Both the position numbers and the translations under genes were made by a program. The notes beneath the pieces were generated by a model that saw only the letters and a list, made by a program, of their open reading frames with translations, was not told the origin of the DNA and did no database searches. Shown here one piece after another: positions 52,953 through 60,679 of a DNA stretch of 64,000 nucleotides (its first letter is position 1; every line of letters begins with the position of its first letter). Source of the DNA: Chitinilyticum litopenaei DSM 21440 (GTDB lineage Bacteria > Pseudomonadota > Gammaproteobacteria > Burkholderiales > Chitinibacteraceae); NCBI RefSeq assembly GCF_000428145.1, contig NZ_ATZJ01000019.1, positions 1-64,000 on the forward strand. Reading direction: 5' to 3'.

Positions 52953-53281
52953 AAGCCATCCCCTGCCTGCCGGCGAATCATTGAATGGCAGGAGTAAAAG
53001 GCCCCCCGCCACCGCGAAGATTCTCGTCGGCACGCGCCGCACAGGCATGGCAAAACGGTGAGGAAGTGTGAAAAGATGTGAATGGGGGTCAAGTCAGGGG
53101 ATAATGCACCCGCCATGCGCTGACCGCAACTGGAGCGCCAGTCTGGGTAAGTTCTACATTTCCTAAAACCTGCAACGTCCAGTAAATGGAGATCGATCAG
53201 AAGCACTTTGCCATCCGAGCATTTATACAAACGCCATCAATATGTACCGGCACAGGAGTTTTTTTCATAGAAGGTGTTGCA
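52953..53281. other. Gene-free stretch upstream of the VirK-like gene and the low-GC gene
   Basis: This 329-bp gap holds the divergent regulatory regions of two genes. GATAAT at 53099-53104 reads towards the low-GC gene. CTGGAGCGCCAG (53131-53142) is a small inverted repeat. Base composition changes from GC-rich to AT-rich around 53145. No gene is recognised. Confidence 0.45.
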
Positions 53282-53800
53282 ATGGATCACACTAGATACA
53301 ACCGATGGAAACGAGCTAGCTTCGCATTGATTCAAATCGAGCCATTTTTAGCTACCACACTCCAGCAGCTAGGCAAGATAGATGCGTCACTTTACGAGAA
53401 AGATCATAGGTACCGGGAAATTCGCGAACGAAATAATGCTACGACCGAGGAATGGAACGAACTAAACGACTCCATGACAATGGCATATCTTTGGGTTCTT
53501 GGGGCATATGAGGTTATCCGCACAATTGATCAACGGTTCCGAGAATTAGGTCTACATGCTTCAGGCCAATACCAACAAAGCACCAAAGTGAAGCGCAGCT
53601 TTGAACGTGTCCGCATTCCACTCGCCAAGCTTGAGCCTCCTAGAAAGCATAACACCGACAAGGGCTTTGCTTATCCAGCGTTAAATGCCGCTCACGGTCT
53701 CGGATGGATAGTTGCGGATGACGTAATCATTTCTAGAGGTGAACTTTCTACTCAACTATTAGAATTTCTAGAGAACCTCAACCCTGCCAACAGCGTGTAG
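53282..53800 (+). CDS. Low-GC orphan protein, function unknown
   Basis: 172 residues from the ATG at 53282, with GAAGG 7 nt upstream. The gene is about 45% GC in a 62% GC region and uses codons avoided by its neighbours (TTA, CTA, ATA, AGA, AGT). The protein is soluble and mostly helical, with MAYLWVLGAYEVIRTIDQRF in the middle and GWIVADDVIISRGELSTQLL near the end. I do not recognise a family. It is the only plus-strand gene among minus-strand ones, which points to horizontal transfer. No toxin, recombinase or phage partner adjoins it. Confidence 0.75.
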   Translation: MDHTRYNRWKRASFALIQIEPFLATTLQQLGKIDASLYEKDHRYREIRERNNATTEEWNELNDSMTMAYLWVLGAYEVIRTIDQRFRELGLHASGQYQQSTKVKRSFERVRIPLAKLEPPRKHNTDKGFAYPALNAAHGLGWIVADDVIISRGELSTQLLEFLENLNPANSV

Positions 53801-53873
53801 CTAGCCCCCTGCCGTGCAATTCAGTCAAAAAGAGTGCCAAACGCTGCATCAATCATGCGGATTGACGAAATGA

Positions 53874-53899
53874 AAAACAGCGCCATTCGGCGCCGTTTT
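53874..53899. terminator. Bidirectional terminator between the orphan gene and hldD
   Basis: AAAACAGCGCC and GGCGCCGTTTT form an 11-bp stem with one mismatch around ATTC. T-rich tracts follow on both strands (TTTTCTTTTTG on plus, TTTTTCATTTCG on minus), so it can serve both convergent genes. Confidence 0.8.
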
Positions 53900-53919
53900 C
53901 TTTTTGAAAGAAGCAGCAA

Positions 53920-54921
53920 TCACCCGCGCAGCAATTGCTTCACATAGCGCGCCACGCCCTCTTCCACGGTCAGGAATGGCGCGTCGTAGCCAGCTTCGCG
54001 CAGCAGCGTCAGGTCGGCTTCGGTAAAGCACTGGTATTTGCCCTTCAGCGCATCGGGGAACTCGGTGTATTCCAGAATGCCCTCGGCAACCAGCTCGGCC
54101 AGACTCAGTGCGGGCTTCCCCTCATGAGCGCGGCAGGTGTTGACCGCAGCGACGGCGATGTCGTTGAACGGTTGCGCCTTGCCCGTTCCCACGTTGTAGA
54201 TGCCGCAGACTTCCGGGTTGTCGAGGAACCACAGGTTCACCTTCACTACGTCATCCACCGAGATGAAGTCGCGGGTGTGGCCACCGGCCGGGTAGCCGTT
54301 GTATTCACCGAACAGCTTTACCTTGCCGGTGGCGCGGTACTGGTTGAAGTGGTGGAAGGCGACGGACGCCATGCGCTCCTTGTGCTGTTCGCGCGGGCCG
54401 TAGACGTTGAAGTAGCGGAAACCCGCGACCTGCGCGGTGATGCGCTCGTCTTCCATGCGGCGGCGCACGATCTGGTCGAACAGCAATTTTGAGTAGCCGT
54501 AGACGTTCAGCGGTTTTTCGCAGTCGGGCGTTTCGATGAAGCCCTGGCGGCCGTTGCCGTAGGTGGCGGCGCTCGATGCATAAATGAACTGCGCTTCCTG
54601 TTCCTGCGCCCAGTCGAACAAGGTCAGCGTGTACTGATAGTTGTTGTCCATCATGTACTTGCCGTTGTGCTCCATGGTGTCGGAGCAAGCGCCCTGGTGC
54701 AGGATGGCGGTAACCGAATCATCAAAGTCACCACCGGCCAGTGCTTCGATGAAGTCGTGCTTGTCCATGTAGTGCAGGATGTCGAGATCGACCAGATTGC
54801 GGAACTTGTCGCCGCGCGTGAGGTTGTCGACCGCGATGATGTCGCGCTCGCCACGCTCGTTGAGCGCCTTCACGACGTTGGAGCCAATGAATCCGGCGGC
54901 GCCGGTTACGATGATTGCCAT
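53920..54921 (-). CDS. hldD: ADP-L-glycero-D-manno-heptose 6-epimerase
   Basis: 333 residues. NAD(P)-binding GAAGFIGSN (7-15), the catalytic YxxxK at Y141 and K145 (NVYGYSKLLFDQ), and the family motif YFNVYGPREQHKERMASV are visible. It epimerises ADP-heptose for the inner core of lipopolysaccharide. In many bacteria it lies in LPS clusters; here it follows a GH9 glycosidase gene by 25 nt, so it is transcribed with catabolic genes. Confidence 0.96.
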   Translation of the reverse strand: MAIIVTGAAGFIGSNVVKALNERGERDIIAVDNLTRGDKFRNLVDLDILHYMDKHDFIEALAGGDFDDSVTAILHQGACSDTMEHNGKYMMDNNYQYTLTLFDWAQEQEAQFIYASSAATYGNGRQGFIETPDCEKPLNVYGYSKLLFDQIVRRRMEDERITAQVAGFRYFNVYGPREQHKERMASVAFHHFNQYRATGKVKLFGEYNGYPAGGHTRDFISVDDVVKVNLWFLDNPEVCGIYNVGTGKAQPFNDIAVAAVNTCRAHEGKPALSLAELVAEGILEYTEFPDALKGKYQCFTEADLTLLREAGYDAPFLTVEEGVARYVKQLLRG

Positions 54922-54946
54922 GGGTATCTTCCTAGGTGCTTTTGTC

Positions 54947-56719
54947 TTATTGGCTTACGCGGCAACACAGTGCCAGGTATAGCCAGGCGCCGTGCGGTAT
55001 CCATTGTTCGGTCCAGCGCCAGCTGTTGGCCATGGTCGCCACTTCGGATTTGCGGAAGTCGATGCTGTCCTCGTCGTCCAGGCCGCTGGTGATGCCGTTG
55101 CACACGCCACCCGGCGCATTGAAAAAGCCTGGCTCGTAGCGCGGATTGTTGCGGCCCCAACCCTGCAGCATGCAGGCGTCGAAGGGATTGGCGCCCAGCA
55201 GCCAGTTCAGCGCATTGTCGCCATATTCGCGGATGCGCGCGGCAAATTCCGCGTCATCGGCAAACAGGCGCCGGGCGACTTCGGCCGCGGCGACGATCGA
55301 GCCCAGCCGCGCGTTCTCGCCCTGCCACCAGTAGCCGGTTTCATTGTCGTGCGGAATGAAAAACTGCGTATTGCCGGGCTGCTTGGCATTCTTGACGAAA
55401 TGACGCGGGTAGCCGAAGGGGTTGTTCACTTCATTGGTGATCGCGATTTCGAAGCGATAGGCCTTCTCCAGGGCGGCACGGATGCGTCCGGCCAGCGGCG
55501 AAGCGGGCGCGACTTCCAGATAGCGCAGCAGCGCCAGATACGGCAGGCCGGCTTCGGCGGCGTGGTAGTAGCTGCGCTCGCCCGTGTCGTCCATGCGGAA
55601 CCAGCCGGCATCCTGCTGGCGCTGCAAGAGGCTGTCGACACGGCGGGCGGCGGCATCGGCGTACACGCCCTCACCCGTCACGGCCAGCAGCTCGGTGGCG
55701 GCCAGCAGCGCGCAGTAGTCGTCGATCATGTTTTCGCGGCCGTCTTCCAGATAGCGCACATTGTTCGCTTCCAGATCGGCAAAGCCTTTTTTTGCGCCCT
55801 CCAGGTACTGCTGGCGGCCAAAGCCCTCGCCGTCGCGGGCCAGTGTGCTGGCGCGCGCCAGTGCGGCAATCGCCACGCCGCCGCCCTGACGGTAGGCCGC
55901 GTGGTAGGTGGCGAATTTCTCGCCCTTCTGGGTCTTGTATTCGCAGATGTCGCGGCGGTTTTCGTCCTTGCTCCACTGGTCGAACACCGTCATGTAGAAA
56001 TAGCCCTGCGGCGACTGCATGCGCAGCAGGAAATCCGCGCCGTGCAGCGCTTCATCGGTGATGCGCTCGTAGAACCACTTGTTGAAGAAGGCGATGGTCT
56101 TGTCGCTGTCCGGGCCATCCGGGTCGTCCATGCGCTCGACCACCCAGTCCGGCCGGGCCGGCATGCGTGCCAGGCCGTCGATGAGGTTCCACACCACCTG
56201 CGGCGTCTGCTGCGGGTTCATGTACTGCGAGAAGGACAGGTGCGACAGGTATTTGGAGACATCGCCCGAGGCGTCATACCAGCCGCCATGCACATCGCAA
56301 CGCTCGTCGCTGCCCCACAGCGGGCGGCTGCGGTCGGCCAGATCGAAAATGCCGCTGCAGCGCTGGCCCTTCAGGTAGTGGACGATGTCGGAAATCATCA
56401 GCTCGGCAAACACGCGCGGCGTGATGCTGAAGGTGCCGGATACCATGGGCGGCGTTACGCCGTCGAGCACGAGGAAATACTCGCCCTCCTGCGCCAGCGC
56501 GGAAAAATCGGCAGTCCAGAAATGCCAGCCCTGCCCCCTGGGCTGCTCTTTCCAGTTCGCCACCGGGCCGCTGGCCTTGAGCTGGCCGCTGAACACGGCG
56601 CTGCGGCTGGCGTTGTCGTACACGGTAAAGCCACTGGCGGCCAGCGCGGCCGGCGCTTCGATCACCGCGACCTTGCGGCTGGCGGGCGCATAGCCCAGAT
56701 GATTCAGCAGGATTTTCAT
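54947..56719 (-). CDS. GH9 family glycosidase, probably cytoplasmic glucosaminidase
   Basis: 590 residues. An N-terminal Ig-like (cellulase-N) domain (LLNHLGYAPASRKVAVI) precedes the (alpha/alpha)6 GH9 domain. The catalytic aspartates lie in GGWYDASGD (D149, D153), and the acid E559 in RKSEVATMAN. There is no signal peptide, unlike secreted cellulases. Non-secreted GH9 enzymes in Vibrio-type chitin clusters are exo-beta-glucosaminidases, and the ROK kinase beside it fits this. A cytoplasmic cellodextrinase is the alternative. Gap to the ROK gene is 53 nt. Confidence 0.85.
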   Translation of the reverse strand: MKILLNHLGYAPASRKVAVIEAPAALAASGFTVYDNASRSAVFSGQLKASGPVANWKEQPRGQGWHFWTADFSALAQEGEYFLVLDGVTPPMVSGTFSITPRVFAELMISDIVHYLKGQRCSGIFDLADRSRPLWGSDERCDVHGGWYDASGDVSKYLSHLSFSQYMNPQQTPQVVWNLIDGLARMPARPDWVVERMDDPDGPDSDKTIAFFNKWFYERITDEALHGADFLLRMQSPQGYFYMTVFDQWSKDENRRDICEYKTQKGEKFATYHAAYRQGGGVAIAALARASTLARDGEGFGRQQYLEGAKKGFADLEANNVRYLEDGRENMIDDYCALLAATELLAVTGEGVYADAAARRVDSLLQRQQDAGWFRMDDTGERSYYHAAEAGLPYLALLRYLEVAPASPLAGRIRAALEKAYRFEIAITNEVNNPFGYPRHFVKNAKQPGNTQFFIPHDNETGYWWQGENARLGSIVAAAEVARRLFADDAEFAARIREYGDNALNWLLGANPFDACMLQGWGRNNPRYEPGFFNAPGGVCNGITSGLDDEDSIDFRKSEVATMANSWRWTEQWIPHGAWLYLALCCRVSQ

Positions 56720-56772
56720 GACAAAAGTGAACCTTGGATGTTGTGCTTGGTGACGGGTTGGCGCTGGCGGGC

Positions 56773-57657
56773 TCAGGCGTGGGCCAGCAGCCAGTTGCGC
56801 GTGGCGCCGATCATCCCCGCATGATTACCGGCGCTGGCGAGCGTGACTTTGCTCATGTTGCGGAAATCCGGCAGCAGGCGCTCGGCCAGCGCGGCGTTGA
56901 GTTCGCCAAGGAAGGCGGCGCGGCCGGCGATGCCGCCGCCGATCACCACGCGCTCGGGATTCAGCACGTAAATCAGGTTGGCGATACCGGCCGCCAGGAT
57001 GTCGAGCCATTGCGCCACCAGCCCGGCCATCACGGCATCGCCGGCGTCGAGTGCGGCAAAGATGGCGCGCCCGTCGAGCCGCTGCCCGGTTTGCGCGGCA
57101 ACCAGTTCGACCAGACCGCGCATCGAGGCGTGGTCTTCCCAGCATTCGCCGCGTGCAAGGCCGTTTACATGCATATAGCCCCATTCGCCGGCGGCAGCCT
57201 TGTGCCCCTGATACAGCTGGCCATTGATGACGATGCCGCCGCCAATGCCGGTACCGATGGCCACGGCGATGAAATTGCGGATGCCGGCCGCCGCGCCCAG
57301 CCAGCCTTCGGCCAGCGCCACGCAGTTGACGTCGTTTTCCACGCTGACCGGCAATCCGAAACGCTCGGCCAGCCGCTCGCCCAGCGCTACGCCGGCAAAA
57401 CCCGGAATCGCGCCGGCGGCGCCCAGAATGCGCCCGCCGACCGGATCGACCAGCCCCAGTGTCGAAACGGCGATGCCGATCACGCGATGCTGCGCCAGCA
57501 TGCCGGCCAGCAGCGCGTCAATGCGCGGCAGCACGGCAGCGGCGCCCTGCTGGCCATGCGTGTCGGCCACGTGAGCCTCCAGCACCTTGCCGTCTTCCTG
57601 CACCAGCCCGTATTTGAGCTGGGTGCCCCCGATGTCCAGCGCGAGCAATGTTCTCAT
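56773..57657 (-). CDS. ROK-family sugar kinase
   Basis: 294 residues. ATP-binding LALDIGGTQLKYG at the N-terminus, ENDVNCVALAEGW, and IGTGIGGGIV are ROK signatures. The cysteine-rich zinc motif (CxCGxxGCxE) of many ROK kinases is replaced by LARGECWEDH, so zinc binding is doubtful. It likely phosphorylates a hexose or amino-sugar released by the GH9 or GH3 enzymes. It starts 3 nt after the ung stop, so translation is coupled to a DNA repair gene. Confidence 0.85.
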   Translation of the reverse strand: MRTLLALDIGGTQLKYGLVQEDGKVLEAHVADTHGQQGAAAVLPRIDALLAGMLAQHRVIGIAVSTLGLVDPVGGRILGAAGAIPGFAGVALGERLAERFGLPVSVENDVNCVALAEGWLGAAAGIRNFIAVAIGTGIGGGIVINGQLYQGHKAAAGEWGYMHVNGLARGECWEDHASMRGLVELVAAQTGQRLDGRAIFAALDAGDAVMAGLVAQWLDILAAGIANLIYVLNPERVVIGGGIAGRAAFLGELNAALAERLLPDFRNMSKVTLASAGNHAGMIGATRNWLLAHA

Positions 57658-57660
57658 CGA

Positions 57661-58341
57661 TTAAACCCGTTCCCAGTTGATCGTTGCCAGGCCTTGCGCC
57701 GCCAGATAGGCATTGGCGGCGGAAAAATGGCCGTTACCCAGAAAGCCGCGATACGCCGACAGCGGCGACGGATGTGCGGAATGCAGCAGCAGATGGCGGC
57801 TGGCGTCGATGCGCGCCGCTTTTCTGGCCGCATACGCGCCCCAGAGCATGAATACCAGATTGCTGCGCGCGGCGGCCAGTTGTTCGATCAAACAATCGGT
57901 GAATGCCTCCCAGCCCTGTTTGGCGTGCGAGCCGGCGCGGTCGGCCTCGACCGTCAGCACGCTGTTGAGCAGCAGCACGCCCTGGCTCGCCCAGCCGGCC
58001 AGATTGCCGTGCGGCGGCGGCGTGTGACCCAGATCGCGGGCGATTTCCTGCCAGATATTCCTGAGTGATGGCGGCGTTTTCACGCCATGCGGCACCGAAA
58101 AGCTCAGGCCGTGCGCCTCGCCGGCGCCGTGATACGGGTCCTGCCCGAGAATGACCACGCGCACATCCTGCGGGGCCACGGCCTCCAGCGCGGCAAACCA
58201 GTGCTCGCGCGCCGGATGGATGGTTTTGCCGGCGGCCAGCTCCTGAGCGAGAAAGTCGCCCAGCCGTTGCCAGTGCGGGCTGGCGGCATGGGCAGCCAGC
58301 AGCGGCTGCCAGGATGCGGGCAGCGCGGGCATGACGCTCAT
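57661..58341 (-). CDS. ung: Uracil-DNA glycosylase
   Basis: 226 residues from the ATG at 58341. The water-activating motif GQDPYHG has D68, and HPSPLSAYRGF is the minor-groove loop with the catalytic histidine. It removes uracil from DNA. Its start overlaps the stop of the PilZ-like gene (ATGA), and the ROK kinase gene begins 3 nt after its stop. Confidence 0.95.
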   Translation of the reverse strand: MSVMPALPASWQPLLAAHAASPHWQRLGDFLAQELAAGKTIHPAREHWFAALEAVAPQDVRVVILGQDPYHGAGEAHGLSFSVPHGVKTPPSLRNIWQEIARDLGHTPPPHGNLAGWASQGVLLLNSVLTVEADRAGSHAKQGWEAFTDCLIEQLAAARSNLVFMLWGAYAARKAARIDASRHLLLHSAHPSPLSAYRGFLGNGHFSAANAYLAAQGLATINWERV

Positions 58342-58847
58342 GACGGCTCTCCGCGCAGCTGATGCACCCGGCGGCGGTGACGGGCAAAGACCAGGCGGCT
58401 GAAGGCTTCTTCCTGCGCTTCGTCGGCAAACGCCAGCTCGGCCGTCAGTTGCCAGCCGGTGGCGGCGGCTTCGCATTGTCGCAGCGTGGCGGCGAACTCC
58501 AGCTCGCAGGGCAAATCCGCCGAAAGATTGATCGCCAGCACGGCGCGTTCGCCCACCGGCAGCGGCGTGGCGGATTGCCAGCGCACCGCATTGAGGCCCA
58601 GACCCGCCGGCACCGGCGGCGGCAGGCTGCCGCCCTGCTGGCGCGCCAGCCAGGCCAGCGCCAGATCAAGCTTGGCATGCAGCAACGCATCGCCCGCCTC
58701 GGCATCCGCCTGCTGTTCACTGTCGTGCAGCACGCGCAGATAGGCGCACACCTCGCGGCTGCCGCGCGGCTGTTGCGCGCTGGCGCGCCAGTCCAGGGCC
58801 AGTTCGCCCTGCCACAGGATGCCGCTGTCGGCGGAATGTGCGCTCAT
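58338..58847 (-). CDS. Possible PilZ-like domain protein
   Basis: 169 residues from the ATG at 58847. The C-terminal half (ATPLPVGERAVLAINLSADLP and a final AFSRLVFARHRRRVHQ helix) resembles a PilZ domain, but the N-terminal RxxxR motif needed to bind cyclic di-GMP is not seen. The assignment is tentative. No ribosome binding site is visible. It overlaps ung by four bases and diverges from the carbonic anhydrase gene. Confidence 0.6.
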   Translation of the reverse strand: MSAHSADSGILWQGELALDWRASAQQPRGSREVCAYLRVLHDSEQQADAEAGDALLHAKLDLALAWLARQQGGSLPPPVPAGLGLNAVRWQSATPLPVGERAVLAINLSADLPCELEFAATLRQCEAAATGWQLTAELAFADEAQEEAFSRLVFARHRRRVHQLRGEPS

Positions 58848-58947
58848 GAGTCGGTCGCTGCCACAAAAAGCGCGATTATACCGGCAAGCGCTTGTCTTTT
58901 TCCCGCACAACACTAAGCTCGACGTATTCATGCCTTGCGGAAATGCC

Positions 58948-59748
58948 ATGCGCGCACTCGCCCTTGCCCTCGTCTGCCTGCTGGCCACTCCGGCCCTGGC
59001 CAGCTCCACCGGCCATGCGCCGGCCAAAAAGACCGGCACCCACGCCAAGGCCGCCGCCCATGAAGGGCCCGTGCACTGGTCTTATGCCGGCGCAGGCAGC
59101 CCGGAAAACTGGGCGCAGCTGGACGAAGCCAACCGCCTGTGTGCCAGCGGTCGCCAGCAATCACCCATCGACATCCGCACCGCCTACGCGCTGGCGCTCG
59201 ATCCCCTGCAGTTCGACTACCAGACCAGCAAGCTGCACGTGCTGAACAACGGCCACACCATCCAGCACAATGTCGATCCGGGCAGCTGGCTGCAGATTGG
59301 CGGCGATCGCTATCAGCTGCTGCAGTTTCACTTCCACACGCCCAGCGAAGAAGCCGTCGGCGGCAAGCGCTATCCGATGGTGGCGCACCTGGTGCACAAG
59401 AACGAAGCCGGGCAACTGGCGGTGGTGGCGGTTTTCCTGACGCAGGGCACGCAAACGCATCCACTGATCCGGCAGCTGTGGGCCAGGCTGCCGGAAAGCC
59501 ATCCGGTGGCGATGAGCTTTGAGGACCAGAGCTACAACCCATCCAGCCTGCTGCCGCGGGATCGCAGCTACTGGACGCTGATGGGCTCGCTGACCACGCC
59601 GCCCTGCAGCGAAGGCGTGCGCTGGCTGATCCTGAAAACTCCGGTGAGCATCTCGAAGGCCCAGCTGGCGCTGTTCCGCAAGCACTTCAGCATGAATGCC
59701 CGCCCCTTGCAGCCGCTGTTCGAGCGGGCGATTCTTGATTCGCAGTAA
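58948..59748 (+). CDS. Alpha-class carbonic anhydrase
   Basis: 266 residues from the ATG at 58948, with CGGAA upstream; a start at 58930 is possible. The signal peptide is MRALALALVCLLATPALA. Zinc ligands are H128 and H130 (LLQFHFHTPSEE) and H147 (AHLVH), with WSYAGAGSPENW near the N-terminus and TTPPCSEGVRW near the C-terminus. It hydrates CO2 in the periplasm. It converges on tadA with a gap of 12 bp. Confidence 0.94.
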   Translation: MRALALALVCLLATPALASSTGHAPAKKTGTHAKAAAHEGPVHWSYAGAGSPENWAQLDEANRLCASGRQQSPIDIRTAYALALDPLQFDYQTSKLHVLNNGHTIQHNVDPGSWLQIGGDRYQLLQFHFHTPSEEAVGGKRYPMVAHLVHKNEAGQLAVVAVFLTQGTQTHPLIRQLWARLPESHPVAMSFEDQSYNPSSLLPRDRSYWTLMGSLTTPPCSEGVRWLILKTPVSISKAQLALFRKHFSMNARPLQPLFERAILDSQ

Positions 59749-59760
59749 GCGCGGATCAGC

Positions 59761-60231
59761 TCAGCCCTTGCGCCGCCCGGCAAAGAAGCCCGACAGCTGT
59801 TCAGCCGCCGCTGCCGCGCAGCAGCCGCCCTCGACATGCGTGTGGTGATTCAGCAGGCGGTTGGCAAACAGGTTGACGACGCTGCCGGCGGCGCCGGTTT
59901 TCGCGTCGCGCGCGCCATACACAACACGGCCAATGCGGCTATGCAGTATCGCGCCGGCGCACATCGGGCAAGGCTCCAGCGTCACATACAGCGTGCAGCC
60001 GTCGAGCCGGTAATTGCCCAGCGCCGCCGCTGCAGCCCGCAGCGCGAGCATTTCGGCGTGCGCGCTTGGGTCATGCAGGCCGATCGGCTGGTTGTGCGCC
60101 ACCGCCAGCACTTCGCCATCCTTCACCAGGACGGCGCCGACCGGCACTTCGCCGGCGTGTGCTGCTTCCGCTGCAGCGGCGAGCGCCATGGCCATGAAAG
60201 CCTGGTCGGCATTAATCTGGCTGGTATTCAT
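59761..60231 (-). CDS. tadA: tRNA-specific adenosine deaminase
   Basis: 156 residues from the ATG at 60231. The zinc and catalytic residues are H58 and E60 (AHAEMLAL) and C88/C91 (PCPMCAGA). It deaminates A34 to inosine in tRNA-Arg(ACG) and is essential. Its start overlaps the end of the lipoprotein gene by 20 nt. Confidence 0.94.
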   Translation of the reverse strand: MNTSQINADQAFMAMALAAAAEAAHAGEVPVGAVLVKDGEVLAVAHNQPIGLHDPSAHAEMLALRAAAAALGNYRLDGCTLYVTLEPCPMCAGAILHSRIGRVVYGARDAKTGAAGSVVNLFANRLLNHHTHVEGGCCAAAAAEQLSGFFAGRRKG

Positions 60232-60655
60232 AGCGCGGACCGAGTAATTCCGGCCATGCCAAAAGCATGGCCGCGCCATTCTCCCGGCTCAGGCAACGAA
60301 TCACGTTGTCGTGATGCAGCGTTGCATCAACCATGCTGGGTCCAGGCCCTTTGATCAGGTGATCCCAAAACCCTCGACCCGGCCCCTCACAGTCTCGCGC
60401 CCAAGCCAGGGTCTCAAGGCGAATGCGCTTGTCGTTTCTGTACACTTCCAGCCCGTCAAGCGCATACCCGGCATTGTCGATCCGCACCGCGACGCCGGGC
60501 GGCAAGGTAGCGACATAGCTGACCAGCCTCTCCTGCCAGCGCAGCTTCACCGTCTGGCCGGTTTGATTCTGCACGCGCACCACCGGCTCAACCGGCTGAC
60601 AGCCAAGCAGAAGCACCAGCAGAACAACAAGGGTATATGTCTGCAGCCTTTTCAT
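60212..60655 (-). CDS. Small hypothetical lipoprotein
   Basis: 147 residues from the ATG at 60655. An N-terminal signal with lipobox LLLGC (MKRLQTYTLVVLLVLLLGC) predicts lipidation at the cysteine. The mature part contains VRVQNQTGQTVKLRWQERLVS; no family is recognised. Its start codon and first eight or nine codons come from a 49-bp palindrome, which also contains the recN stop 8 nt upstream. It is followed by tadA with an overlap. Confidence 0.72.
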   Translation of the reverse strand: MKRLQTYTLVVLLVLLLGCQPVEPVVRVQNQTGQTVKLRWQERLVSYVATLPPGVAVRIDNAGYALDGLEVYRNDKRIRLETLAWARDCEGPGRGFWDHLIKGPGPSMVDATLHHDNVIRCLSRENGAAMLLAWPELLGPRYEYQPD

Positions 60656-60679
60656 AAAAGGGGTTAGCTGGCAATACCC
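60631..60679. repeat. 49-bp palindromic element spanning the recN stop and the next start codon
   Basis: GGGTATATGTC...GGCAATACCC with central TTTTCATAAAA. On the minus strand it encodes the last residues of RecN (GIAS) and its stop, then the start and first codons of the lipoprotein (MKRLQTYT). It is the only copy in which both gene edges lie inside the repeat. Confidence 0.85.
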
